Shown in pieces: positions 47,170-59,307 of a stretch of DNA of 64,000 nucleotides. How positions within the stretch are numbered: position 1 is the first letter of the stretch; every line of letters begins with the position of its first letter. The notes beneath the pieces are model-generated. The model was not told the DNA's origin and ran no database searches. It was given only the letters and a program-made list of their open reading frames with translations. The position numbers were made by a program, and so were the translations under genes. The stretch comes from Persicaria tinctoria (lineage: Eukaryota; Streptophyta; Magnoliopsida; Caryophyllales; Polygonaceae): the NCBI GenBank assembly GCA_037127255.1, contig JBANSL010000020.1, forward strand, positions 64,243,598-64,307,597, given 5' to 3'.

Positions 47170-50100
47170 ATGCCAGTTTCTTGTGGGCAAGGCCCCGGAA
47201 TTACTGGATTCAGTATGACAGTAGCAGGTATTCTTGGGGAACATCCTTCAGCTACTTCACCTGGCTCAGCTTTGACAGACGTGGAACCTGTACAGATGGA
47301 ATCCTTCGATTGCAGTATTATGAGTAGGCCAGGATTTGGGAGCTGGGGCCGTCATATGTCATTGCTTGTGAACCACTTAAAAGTTTCCATTGAAGCACAG
47401 GATTTGACATTTTACCAGTACAGTGTAAATACACTCCTTGTGCCTTCCCTTTTCATTAATACTAATCATCCATCATTATTTGAAGTGTAATTTATTTTCA
47501 TATTTTGCCTGTAGGTTAAGATAACCTCTGGGGATGGAGTATTAGTTAAGAGCAAAGGACTGGGGAGAAAAGTCATTGATAAACTCCATCAGACATACCC
47601 ATTAAAATTTTCTGGTACAAATTTTATATATGACGGAGACCAAAATCTGTACACTGTTGGTGCGCTTCGAGAGAGCACCTCTGAGTTTACAATAGTACTG
47701 GAAAAATCATTTGCAAAGAGGTATCTTTTTTATACTTGTGGGATGCATCTTGTTAGGGTAGAAAAAGGGCTAAAAATTTTTATTTTGTTTTTATTTATTT
47801 AATTTTATTTTTTATATTTAGTGGTAACATTATAGAGCCTGCAAAGAGGACTAAACATTCTTCTCAGACGAAAGTTTTCAAGGTTGAGATAAGCTATTCT
47901 AGAAAAGTTCCCTTGCAGTCCATGAGTTTCGTTTCTGGAGGATCAGAAGCAGAAGGAACTCATGATGTCCTAAGAATACTGAACACCATTTTAAGTCATC
48001 GAGCTGCAAACAGGCATGCTTGTTTCCTCCTCTTCTTATTGTTATTTTTATTGTATTGTGGCTTACTATTGTATACTTATTCTGTGGTTGTTAAATGCAG
48101 GGGATGTCTCTTGGTTCGTCAGTCATTTTTCAGTGACGATTCAAGGAATTTTGTGGATTTTGGTGGAGGTGTAAATGGTGTTCGTGGGTTGCATTCGAGT
48201 TTTCATGCAAAGCAGGCGGGATTGTCTCTAAACATGGGTACAACTTGATTTTTCTTCTGCCTTTATATCTCTATTTAAGCACAGCCGCCATGACCATGAA
48301 AGATCCTGCTACTGATTTACTTTCCTTGTGAAGATGTTGCAACAACTCTAGTCATTAAACCTGGACCTGTGCTAGAATTCCTGCGGGCCATTCAGTGTGT
48401 ACAAGATGATGGCAACCTGGATTGGGAAAAGGTGATAAAGCATAAAATTGTGTCTTTATCTGATTTTCATTGTTTTTTCTTCATGTCCTACTATTGTGAT
48501 ATTCACAGGCTAAGAAAACGCTAAAGAATCTGAGAATCAAGACAAGCCATACCAACATGGAATTCAAAATTACTGGCTTGAGTGAGAAGGACTGCCATCT
48601 GCTACAGTATGTATCTATTATCAATTGCCAACATTTTCTTTTAATTTCTGTATATGGGCATAACAGTGTCCAAGGCCTTTGATGTGTCTGTAGGTTTTCA
48701 TTGAAAAGAAACAATGATGATGATGATGTATCAAAGGAAGAACAGACAACTGTATCAGAGTACTTCCTCAAACACCATGGAATTGAACTTTCTGATTCTA
48801 AATACTTGCCATGCCTTAATGTGGGAAAATCAGACTATCCTATATATCTTCCATTAGAGGTGTGTAAAATATGTAAAATTCTCTATTTTTGAAAAATCTT
48901 TGTGGTTCCAGAATCAGAATTTGGAACAAAGGAGAATTTATGTTGTTACTCTTACCATATTTTCCAGGTTTGCTCACTTGTATCACTTCAAAGGTATAAA
49001 GGGGCATTGTCTTCATTGCAGAAGACTTCTATGATTGAAAAATCAAAGCAAAAATCTCAGGAGCGGTTTAAAATTCTGACTGATGTGAGTGTACTATATT
49101 CCTTGAACATCACATATTCTGCTTCTTGATGTTTACACGGCGCTCGGATATACAGGCTGTCAAGAGCTATAACTTTGATGAACTAGCTGCATATGGCATC
49201 TTACTTGAGAAGAAGTTTATGCAAGTTGACGCTCGAACCCTTGAAGCACCTAAGGTATTTTGCCACTTAATATACTAAATGGCCCTGTGAGATGTTTTAT
49301 CTTTTTCTTTTTCTTTTAATATATATATTCCAAGTAGCTGCATTTGATGATGCATCTTATTCTTCTTCATATGCAGCTAAAAATGGGTAAAGGTGAAGAT
49401 TGCATCCCTCATAATGGACGATGGACCTTTAATAATAGAGTACTGCTTGATTCATCATATCTTGTTTCTATTTCCCAAATTAATCAATTTCCCAGTTTCC
49501 AGCATGTATGTGCTTGATGCTCAATGCAACAAAGATGATTTTGGCTTTCTTATTTTCTAGCATCTTCTTTCCCCCATTAAGATTGAGCGCTGGGCAATTG
49601 TGAACTTTTCTTCTCTTTGTGATACAAGCCATCTGTCAAGGGAACTTATTAGTTGTGCAATGAGAAAGGGCATGGTATGTTTCATTTCAATCATACCAAA
49701 TAGATTTTATATTTGTTAACAAATTCTTTCTTATTTTTCTTCCACTTACATTATATCTTTTCCATTGGTAGCATTTTGAAAGGCCATATGCTTTAGTGGA
49801 GGAAGATCCACGGTTAAGGAAAGCTAGTCCTATGGTAAGAGTTGACGAAATGTATGAAAAGTTGGTGCATAAGCTCCCGGAAGAGCCTCAGTTCATTCTG
49901 TGTGTACTGCCAGAGAGAAAAATCTGTGATCTGTATGGTATGCCTTTCTCTAAACTGTTTTTTTTTTCTTTTTTCGTCATCCTCGTTTTAGCTTTTCTTC
50001 ATCAATGAGGGTGCTGATCTTGTTCAATTTTGCCCTTACCAGGACCTTGGAAATTAAGGAGTTTGACCAGTTTTGATGTCGTAACACAATGTGTTGCTCC

Positions 50101-53100
50101 TGTCAAGATTAGTGAACATTATCTTAGTAATGTGCTTCTTAAGATCAATGCCAAGGTATGTTTTGCCATTGTATTGTGAGAAAAGTATAAAACTTCCTGT
50201 TACACATGTTTACTTCTCAATTGGCTGTGGTTGTTTCGTGTCCATATTCAATATGTAGCTCGGAGGGACTAATTCTCTGTTGGCAATAGAGGAGGCTTCT
50301 TGTATTCCCCGCATTAAAGATGCTCCCACAATGATTTTGGGTATGGATGTCTCCCATGGTCCAGCTGACAATTCTGATATTCCATCTGTTGCTGCGGTAA
50401 TTGTTCTTAAATTTGCCATGATTTTTTTTTTTATATAAAAAAATTATTCATGAAATTTAATCTCCGGTGGCTTGTTGCCCACTTTCCTTGTCTCTAATAT
50501 GTTTCTATCTGCATAGTTTGAATTTCACATGCATCGAAATAGTAAAGTCTTCCCTGCCTACACCTTTCGCCTGAACCACCTCCGTCAACAAAACCCACTT
50601 GATCAAACCCACTACCATTTTGATATTTCGTCAATTCCTCCAATAGATGCTGTAATTCTTCAGCTGTCTCCATTTTGGAATGGGATGTGGGTGCAGGATT
50701 GGTAATTGAAAGGGTTGTGAACATTTTTTTATGGCAGGCCTGGTGTTAGGAAAGGAGAGGTTTGGCTTTGGAAGTAGTAAGATTGGCTTTTCTTGATGTC
50801 TGGGCTGAGGTTGGGTTCAAGGTTTAGATTTGGTTTGGGGCTGAATAGATTTGGCTTTTCTTGATGTCTGGGCTGAGGTTTGGCTTTAATGTAAATTCTG
50901 GGAATGGATTCAAATTAATACCTGGAACCTAATTAACATTACATGAATGGAACATTGATGATTAATCGTATTTCCATTAAAGGAAGAGATTTGGTGAAGC
51001 AAAATGCAGACTGATAAAGTTTACTAGTCATTTATTTGTTGTCTAGTCAGTCAATGTCCATATAGCTGTTTGTGCATGGGTGTATGCATGCATGTTTATA
51101 TGTGCATACAAATGCAAGTCCTTGTGTATTTTGTTCGGAGGGGGCAGATATGTGCAAGTCACAATAACATGTGTCTTTGGTCTGCTCATGTGGGCCTGTG
51201 AATTGATGTATGGGTGGGTGATACTCATTCTTGCTCCATTTCATTGTCCATGTTGCAATTTGCAGGTTGTTGGCTCTCTATCTTGGCCAAGCATATCAAA
51301 ATATAGAGCTGCTGTACGATCACAAGCTTCAAGGGTTGAAATGATTGACTCATTGTTCAAACTATCGCCGGATGGCAAGGATGATGGTATAATGAGGTAT
51401 TTTGATCTTAAGCGAGTATTATTATATATATTATTTACCAAAATTCTGCAAGCAAAGCAAGCATTAAATTTGTGTTCATGTCTTTGCTCTTCTTCTTTGC
51501 TGTGATAAATGCTAGCACTTTTAATGGTGTGGTTAATTATCAGGTGGTTGATTTTCTCTTGGATGGGTTTGTTCACTTATTGTTCCTTCTGTTTACTTGC
51601 AGAGAATTGCTGGTCGATTTCTATATCACAACTAATGGACAGAAACCTAAGCAGATCGTCATTTTCAGGTATTAATGAGCTGAAAGAGTAGATGTATAAT
51701 GTTCTTGAGCTTAAGCACTTTCTTGGCTCTTTAAATGTTGATTTGGAGTAATGCAAACAGGAGTTGCTACTTGCTATGTTAAATTGAATAAAATTATAAA
51801 TTTTGTCGTGGAGAAGAGGTGATAGATTTAGTATTCCAATGTGTTCAGGTGCGATAAACTAATAAGAAAAGTTGCAATTCTTCAAACTATTTTCCTTTCT
51901 TTCCATGGGGAGAATTGAAAAAAGAAACAGCTATGTCATCATCTTTATCTCTATTCCTTGATAGAGCTTTTTCTTATCCTTAAATTTGAAAATGAATGGT
52001 ACTGGACATTTAAAAATTAAAGCAGCAAAATTGCTTTTCCCGAACATTTTCACTGTATTGTTTCATTTCTTATGATTTCCTTCTTATTTTAACTGCTGCA
52101 TTTTCTTCATAGGGATGGAGTAAGTGAATCACAATTTAGTCAAGTGCTGAACTTTGAGCTGGAGCAAATAAAACAGGTCGTTTGATGACAGTAATCTTAC
52201 ACTCTGCTTCTTTCCGGTTTCTGAATGTCGTTTATTCGTTACATGTTTCTTGTCAAATTCATCAATTAATGTACGCTGTATTAGTATACTTCTTCAATAT
52301 GTGTCAAGGCAGTTGATCTTGTTAATGTGAGAGTGTGAGGTAACTTCATTGAGCCTGTTTGTCCAGCTCATTTTGGTCAAAGCCATTAACCAAAATGAGC
52401 CATCATAGTTTCCATACCATCACCATATGGATAGAAACAATCATCATCTTGCAAGTATGTCAAATGTTGTTATGTATCTTAATCAGGATTTTGAATTTCT
52501 GATTTTAGGCATACCGGGGTCTTGGTGAGGACGAACCCCCCAAATTCACAGTAATAGTAGCACAGAAACGTCACCATACAAAGTTTTTCCAACCAGGCTC
52601 CTTTGAGAATGTTCCTCCGGGTCCAGTTCTTGCTTTCCTCTTTTTCTTTCTTCTTCTTTTTTTAATCATAGCAGGTTGTTTAGTTTGACCCATTCTTACC
52701 TTTCCCATTGTATTTTGCAGGGACAGTTGTTGATACATGCATTGTTCATCAACAAAATTATGATTTCTACCTATGTGCTCACGGAGGAGCAACTGTGAGT
52801 GCTTTCGCAACTGTGATCTAATTATTTATTTTGTTTTCTTTGGGAAAGAGCGGATCAGGGATTTGGGATGTTCAACTCTGTAAAGGGCATACAAAATAAT
52901 TGCTTTTCTCTCACCATCTACTAACCTTATTCTTCTTTATATAAAAGGGAGTTTTGCGACCTGCTCACTATCATGTCTTACTTGACGAGATTGGATTCTC
53001 TCCCGATGAGCTCCAAAATTTTGTATATTCTCTATCGTATGTGTAAGTTCTTCATCTCTTTGACAATTTTCTCTTGATTTTGTTCTCTGGATTTATTTTA

Positions 53101-53451
53101 GAATTGATAAGTTTCTTCATAAATAGGGGCCAAAGGAGCAATGCTGCTGTATCAGTTGGTAAGTATTTCCTCTTTAAGGCACATTAGCTCATGCTCTCTA
53201 TGTGCAGTAAATCTGTCCTGTTACTCTTAACAATAATGTGATACTTAACATTACCCTTTCCCTTTCCAGTGGCACCAATATACTATGCACATCTTGCAGC
53301 TAAGCAAGTCAGTCAATTTCTGAAAGTAGAGGGTTTAAATGAAACGTCTAAACCTGAAGAACTTGAAGGGGTTGAAAGGGCAGAAAATCCACCACTTCTC
53401 CAGCTGCCCAGGTTGCACCGTAAAGTTTCACGATCCATGTTCTTCTGTTAG
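47170..53451 (+). CDS. Argonaute protein, AGO4/6/8/9 clade (AGO6-like)
   Basis: I assembled 22 coding exons by splice sites and frame: 47170-47424, 47515-47720, 47822-48013, 48101-48237, 48334-48431, 48509-48606, 48694-48859, 48968-49084, 49156-49254, 49377-49439, 49561-49674, 49772-49937, 50043-50155, 50259-50396, 51266-51396, 51603-51668, 52113-52176, 52509-52620, 52721-52794, 52948-53042, 53127-53158, 53270-53451. They total 2718 nt (905 aa). ArgoN spans about residues 55-200, PAZ 265-400, Mid and PIWI about 410-880, ending SMFFC. The catalytic set is Asp638 (GMDVSHG), Asp721 (FRDGVSES) and the His of RPAHYHV. This clade binds 24-nt siRNAs and directs DNA methylation. AGO6 affinity rests on recalled motifs such as PTMILGMD, GIMRELLVDFY and LLDEIGFSPDELQNF. 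The intron after exon 3 is GC-AG; the start ATG is provisional. Confidence 0.92.
48014..48100 (+). other. GC-AG intron, 87 nt, in frame and stop-free
   Basis: The exon ends AACAG and the intron starts GCATGC instead of GT; it ends TTAAATGCAG. It is 87 nt, a multiple of three, and has no in-frame stop, so retained-intron transcripts would encode a 29-residue, mostly hydrophobic insertion in the ArgoN/linker region. The family alignment (NR then GCLLVRQSFF) fits removal of exactly this segment. Confidence 0.8.
50397..51265 (+). other. Largest coding-region intron of the Argonaute gene (869 bp)
   Basis: It runs between the GTAATTG donor and TTTGCAG acceptor, inside the PIWI coding region just after the first catalytic Asp. 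It contains a direct repeat of TTTTCTTGATGTCTGGGCTG (about 50789 and 50856) and a minus-strand open reading at 50494-50724 (SKMETAEELQHLLEELTKY) that might be an inserted fragment. I do not recognise the latter. Confidence 0.6.
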
Positions 53452-55370
53452 AAAGGGCAGAAACATTGTTGGCACATGGCAGGTCAGGCACAATATAACC
53501 TGTAGATTGATGGTAGAGATCATATTTTGGCGGACTAAACACTCTTTTGTGAATTTTGCTTAGTTGGCTGTATACATAATAGAAGTTAGTGTAGATTAGT
53601 CACCTGCAAGAATTGGTAACTGCATCAGGTTAGGGCTAGTTTTTCCTCTCATAACGAGGAACTAAACCTGGAAATCTTCTTGCACCTGCAACATTTTTGT
53701 ACAACCAAATCCAATTTTCCCTGGTTGGGCTTCATTTGAGAGCAAGGATGAGTTTTCTAGTGTTTTCTTCTTTGGAACAATGACTCCAGAGGACCTTACT
53801 ATCCATTGAATTGCTTGTGAAGGACAAGGTATATCTACCTCTTAACCGCCAGGAAACCAATCGTGTAGTTTGCACAATTTTAACCGTCTTCCTTTTTTCG
53901 CGTGGATCAATCCAGCTACGTCATCTGTTGCTTGCTGTGGTACATGCTAGTTACTTGGTTATGCCTAATTTTGAATCATTTTGCTTCAAATTCTAACTGC
54001 AATATGTTTCTGTTGATTGATGAAGTTTGGATTCAATGAGGTATGCTTACTTGTCTTCTAATTCCAATATATCTCCTTCTGTGGCTGTTTTATGCTTTAG
54101 CTTCTGCATTGCCTATCCCTTAAATGGGAAACTAGGGCCTTTTTTCTGTTCTAAAAATGTCATTTTAATATTCTAAAGCACCCCCTACAATTTTTTATTA
54201 TGATGATGATGCTTTATTTGACCTATTTTTATTTAAAAAAATACTCTCTAACAATTTTGGGTATATTAGATGCTAGAAAATTATAGACATGAAATGGTAA
54301 AATTGGATGCAAGATGGTAAGATGATGTCGCATAGAGACGAAAATGTGGTATTTTTAGAGTTGCTATTAAAAAAATGCTCCAAGACCTTACAAATTTAAT
54401 AGAAAATGTGTTAACCAACTTGCTGAAAACAAAACAAAACTAAAAGCTAATTGATCCCATAAACACATGTATAAACTTAATTCACATGAGAAAGGAGTTT
54501 TGGTCTTTCCATTTGTTGAGCTCATGTCCCTTGTTTATTGGCCCCTTTTATTTTGTATGTTTGGTCAAAAAAGAGTGTAGGCCATGGTTTTGTTCAAGCA
54601 CTTCCCTTGGACAAAGACTTGTTCCTTGGAAAAGCTTGACAACAGTTTTAACTTTTACTGAATTTAATGTTAACTTTCCTCTCAGAATTATTTAGGCATG
54701 GCATTAGCTTTTAAGACCACCTTTCCATTTGGTAAGTCTTATAGACATTTTGCAAAACATGTTCACACTTAAGCCCGTGTAGAGAGACTAAAGAAGTCTC
54801 ATGTCGAAAGTTGAATATAATAAGTTAAGGATAGAACCCTTCGGTCACGAGTCCTAACAGACTTCAGTAAAGAAAGATTGAAATCTTTATTTATTTATAT
54901 TTTTTTTTGTTTGATGAAATATCGTTGATGTTCCCAAACATTTTTAAAAGGCAAATTTTACAATGAACTAACAAAAAGGGTATTTGTTGCAAAAGATATT
55001 AAAAGAGGGGACTTTGTGTAAAATGATGATTATAGTAGAGAGTAGTCCAACATGTATATTTAAACACATCCAAAAAAGGGGAAACACTGAATAGGCATCG
55101 TATTAAACACACTGAAAAAAGAGGGTGTAAAGTAAGTATGTTGTTTGTTGGCGTTCATAAATCACAAAGGCATTTGCCGGTTTCCCGGTTTTTTCCTCCT
55201 CTATTTTTGTCACCGTCAAACGTGGTTTTCACTTTTTACACTCCTTTCTTTTCTTTGCTATTTTCCTCTTCAGGTCAATATAAAAGATTTTCCATCTACA
55301 TTGAGTGCGTTTCCACTTTACAAATAAACACTTAATTAATTTCCTACCCAAAAAAAAAAATTAACTTTAC
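53452..55370. other. Argonaute 3'UTR and gene-free spacer
   Basis: The first 250-300 bp after the stop are likely 3'UTR; no single polyadenylation signal stands out. Beyond that nothing coding is supported. Confidence 0.5.
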
Positions 55371-55375
55371 GTGTC

Positions 55376-55650
55376 GTTTTAGATATTTTGGTGTTCACTT
55401 AATTATAAGAAAAACATGTCGTTTTAGGAGTAAAATATTGTTAAGAAAAACATGTCGTTTTAGATATTTTGGTGTTCACTTTTCAAAATTACCCTTATAA
55501 GGGTAAGAGATTTATTAGTTGTAGTTTTCAATAAAGTGAAAAAGTAAAGTAATAATTAGGGGTATAAGTGTATTTTTGTTTACTTTTAGTTGCTTTCTTA
55601 AAAAATGTGTAGATGTCTAAAACGACATGTTTTAATTAACGGATGGAGTA
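55376..55650. mobile_element. MITE-like element with AACATGTCGTTTTAG ends
   Basis: The right end is TAAAACGACATGTTTTAATTAACGGATGGAGTA-like; its inverse ACATGTCGTTTTAGA appears at the left as two copies (55414-55428, 55449-55463) with an older one at 55370. The GGATGGAGTA terminus resembles Stowaway-type ends. The left terminus seems duplicated or rearranged. No coding capacity. Confidence 0.5.
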
Positions 55651-55979
55651 CTTTGGAATGACATTAGAGATAAACCCCTTAAGTTTCAGAAATCCCCAAT
55701 GTGATTGGTAGCTAAAAATTAATTAATGTTAGTGCACAACATAAATTTCACTATAGTGCAAAAATTGAGGGGTGTTGTTGTTGTTGTTGTGTTGTGTGTG
55801 GTGTTCATTTGTCATCTGATCTCTCATCCAACTTCAACCCAAAGGCACTTATTAACCATCATGGCAATGAACCTACCCGTTAAAACCAACCCACCAGTCA
55901 AATCAATTTCAAACCTAAACTTCTTCTACTTCTATATCTTTTATTTTTTCTGATTAATAAGACTATTTCCCCGTTCTAC

Positions 55980-56265
55980 TTTTTTTTTATATAAGGAAAG
56001 AAATTCGATTTTCTAGACAAACCTAGAGAAACCGAGAGCCCGGACAAGCCGAAAGATGGACTAACCATCATGTACAACAAGAAACAAATGACAGAAGCAA
56101 ATTATAGAAATGAAATAACAAGAAGTAAATGACGGAAAGGAAAATGCAGAAATAGAGTACAAGCCATGCTACAATGAAAATACAGGCTAGCAGAACCAAA
56201 ACCAATCAGCGAAACGGCAGACGTACACAGAGAACTCTGGGGATCACTAGCGGACACCTCAACTA
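55980..56265 (-). mobile_element. Probable 3' end of a minus-strand non-LTR element
   Basis: A T-run (55980-55989) heads A-rich sequence with GATGGACTAACCATCATG and many AGAAA segments, related in layout to 35762-35920 and 36833-36990. No coding part survives and no target duplication was found. Confidence 0.3.
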
Positions 56266-56485
56266 TTTTCCCGTTCTACTACTTACTGCTATCTCCGTCC
56301 TAAAATAGAGGTTAATCTTTTATATAATGTAGGTTTAAAAAAAATTATCAGATGATAGGTATCTTATAACAGAGGTATTATTATTTTTTTGTTGGGTGGT
56401 AAATAAAAAATAAAAAATTGTAATTTGTTATTGAATAATTTTCTCATTAGGGAAAAAAATCCAAATCCATTTCTATATATATTGA

Positions 56486-56899
56486 CTCCGGTGAAAATCT
56501 CAAATTGTGGTAAAAACCGTGATGACTACTTTATAACTTGGTTTATTTGAAACATGTGCTAAAAATCTTAATCGCACGATAACTTTACAACTCGGTTTAA
56601 CCTAAAAACCGTGCTAAAAACTCCAGTTTTAAAATAACACATTACTTTATAGTTCGGTCAAGTCTAAAAACCGTGCTAAAAAACTCACGTTTTAAAATTA
56701 CATAGTGACTTTATAGCTCGGTTTTATTCGGAACCGGGCTAAAATTTGCGACTTTATAGCTCGGTTTTATTCGGAACCGGGCTAAAATTTGCGACTTTAT
56801 AAATCGGTTCTATTCATAACCGGGCTATAAGGCAAGTGAACCGGGCTAAAAAGTCGGTCCTCATGGATTTTTTTACCGCAATTTTGGTTTTCACCGGAG
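56486..56899. mobile_element. Small TIR element with internal 43-bp repeats
   Basis: Ends CTCCGGTGAAAATCTCAAAT and, inverted, CTCCGGTGAAAACCAAAATT. Inside are motifs AACCGTGCTAAAAA and AACCGGGCTAAAA; a 43-bp unit starting GACTTTATAGCTCGG repeats three times in tandem (56707, 56750, 56793), the first two nearly identical. A target duplication is not evident. The motifs recall CACTA-type subterminal repeats, but the superfamily is uncertain. Confidence 0.6.
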
Positions 56900-56943
56900 C
56901 GCACCCCTATATATACGGAGTATATATTAATTTGAAATTGTAT

Positions 56944-57345
56944 AAGGGCTCGTTTGGTTAAACATAGGAATTTCAATTCCTAGGAACTTACTTCATGGGA
57001 AATAGAATTCCCATTCTCGGGAAGTATGAAAATATGTTTGTTTGCAAATAAATTCCTATGAACTCAATTACTGCATTTTGTTTGGTTGAACACTAATATT
57101 TGACATTAATTGATTTTAAATTAATTTTATAACCTTTATATATAAATAAATTAATATTATTATATGGACATATTAGAGATTTTCTTTATGAAAAAAATAT
57201 AAGAAATAAAAATTTGGAGAAGAAAAGGGGAAAGCAGTTCTTACTCACCCCGTCATGGTAACTTGAATTCCCTAATTTTGTAAGAATTCTAATTATCAGG
57301 AATTTGGATTTTTTTAGTTTAATTTTTTTTTTTTACCAAACACAT
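56944..57345. mobile_element. Possible TTTGG-type non-autonomous element
   Basis: It begins AAGGGCTCGTTTGGTTAAAC and ends TTTTTACCAAACACA, an imperfect inverted pair. Internal GGAATTTCAATTCCTAGGAA and GAATTCCC motifs are repeated in both orientations. No coding capacity. Confidence 0.4.
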
Positions 57346-57349
57346 ATAT

Positions 57350-58456
57350 TATAGACCAATTCGTAAGAATTTATCAAAGTAAAAGTGTAACGAAACGAAA
57401 CCTAAGTTATGTTGTGAAATGCGACTTAATGTAATGTAATCAAGTAACGGTCTAAGCACCGTCCCCGGGAAAAATGGTACGGTATAGAATTGTCTGAGTC
57501 GTCCCAAGTTTTGTAAGTGAATGGTCTCGTGGATCTTACCAAACCAATTCAATGGTCTCTTTGGTTGAAATAAAAAGCATTGACTATTATTACTATGGAC
57601 AGGAACAAAAGAATTTTTCTTTTGGGAAAAAAAATAATACTCCGTCAAACCTTATTATTTATAGGTATTTATTTAAACTAATTCAATGGATTTTTATAGG
57701 TATATACTCCGTTTCCTATATGCTTGGGTATGCTAATTTTTTAAAAGACGCAAAAAATCTGGAAGAGAATAAAAATAAAAACGATTAATGCATTTGGGTA
57801 TGTATGCGGTAATTATAACTTGATTTATAATATAATATAATTATTATATAAATATACGGTACGTACCAAATACACCTGAAAAGTATACAGTAAACACCCT
57901 TCCCCTTGGGCGAGAAAACAAGGGGTGAAGGAGGAAAAAAATAAATAAAAAAGGGTTTGATTTGTGGCATTATTTGAGTGGATTTGTTGGTTGGTTTGGT
58001 CTTGACTTTTGACTGCTATATTTACTGCTGGGGGGTTCTGATTCCCTGTAATGCCCACCCACGGACAACTCGGTGGACCCCCATCAACCACCGCTGATGG
58101 CAGGGTACATATTATGGATGGATGGATGGTTAGGTTGCTTTTAGTTGCATATATGATGCGATGCTACAGCCTACACTCCCTATGCTTTCCTAGAGCGCAT
58201 CCGATTCCGCCTCTCTTTCTTCTTCTAACCTTATTTTTTCCTGCTTCGCTATATACACCCAAAATCATGTACGTTCTTAAAAGGGGTTAATTAATTTATT
58301 TTAATTGTTAATTAGTCACAAACCTGAGATTTATGGTGTATATAACAGCACCCATTTTTTTAAGGAAAATTTTTAAAAAATCAAAATAATACTACAAAGT
58401 ATAGTATAATAGAAACTTTAGTTTCGACTAATTTATATACAAACTCTTCTTATATT

Positions 58457-58506
<50 letters not shown>

Positions 58507-59300
58507 TCTAAATCTCGGTTAAATTTTCAGATAAATTCGACACTTTTCTTTTTACAATAGACAGACAGCAGGAAGATTTTGCTAAAAATGCAAGGTTTTT
58601 CCTTAATCTAGCATGATGATGTTACAAAGAAAAACCTGTGATGCCAGAAATCTAACTGTGAATTTCCACCCAAAACAATATAGGTGACAATTTTGTTTGC
58701 ACGTTGATCTCCGGGGTTATTGGTGTCGAATTTGGCCGGAAATTTAACCTAAATTTAGAACTATTTTTTTTTGGTTAATATAGGTATAGTTCACATATGA
58801 ATTAGTCAAAATTAAAGTTCGTATTATTTTCGGTTAAAATTTGATACTTAACATTTTATTTTTAATAGTAGTGATTTTTTTTTTTGGATACAAACAATTA
58901 ATAGCAGTAATATACTATAGAGTAATATACGACATAAACAATTTAATATTTTAAAGAGAATTTGAACTTTATGTTTTTATGTATGTGAAGTATATAATGT
59001 GTGACCTTTTTTTAATGAGATTAATATTTTAGATATAAGGCTTGATGAATTTTCATTTCATAATTCTTTCAAATGATTTTTAAGCTATCCTTAAATAAAA
59101 CAATTTAAGAGTGATTTATGTTTTGTGTCTATTTTATGAAATCTTTAATGTCCTGAAAAATAAACAAGATAGTATGAGGTTTTATGTTTTATTATGATTA
59201 AGTTAAATTAGGAATACACTTTAAAGAACTCCACAAATCTAAAATATATGACGAAAACATTACAATAACGGGTTTTTAAACCTGCGTGTAGTAGTTTTAG
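57350..59300. other. Gene-free stretch with a (TA)n microsatellite
   Basis: A (TA)n run of about 44 bp lies at 58459-58502, and a (GGAT)n tract at 58114-58127. Nothing else is recognised. Confidence 0.45.
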
Positions 59301-59307
59301 TTTTAGA

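Noticed and set aside
47913..48248. A single continuous 111-codon reading across Argonaute exons 3 and 4
   Set aside because: It arises because the GC-AG intron has no stop. Family comparison supports splicing at 48013/48101, so it is not a separate gene.
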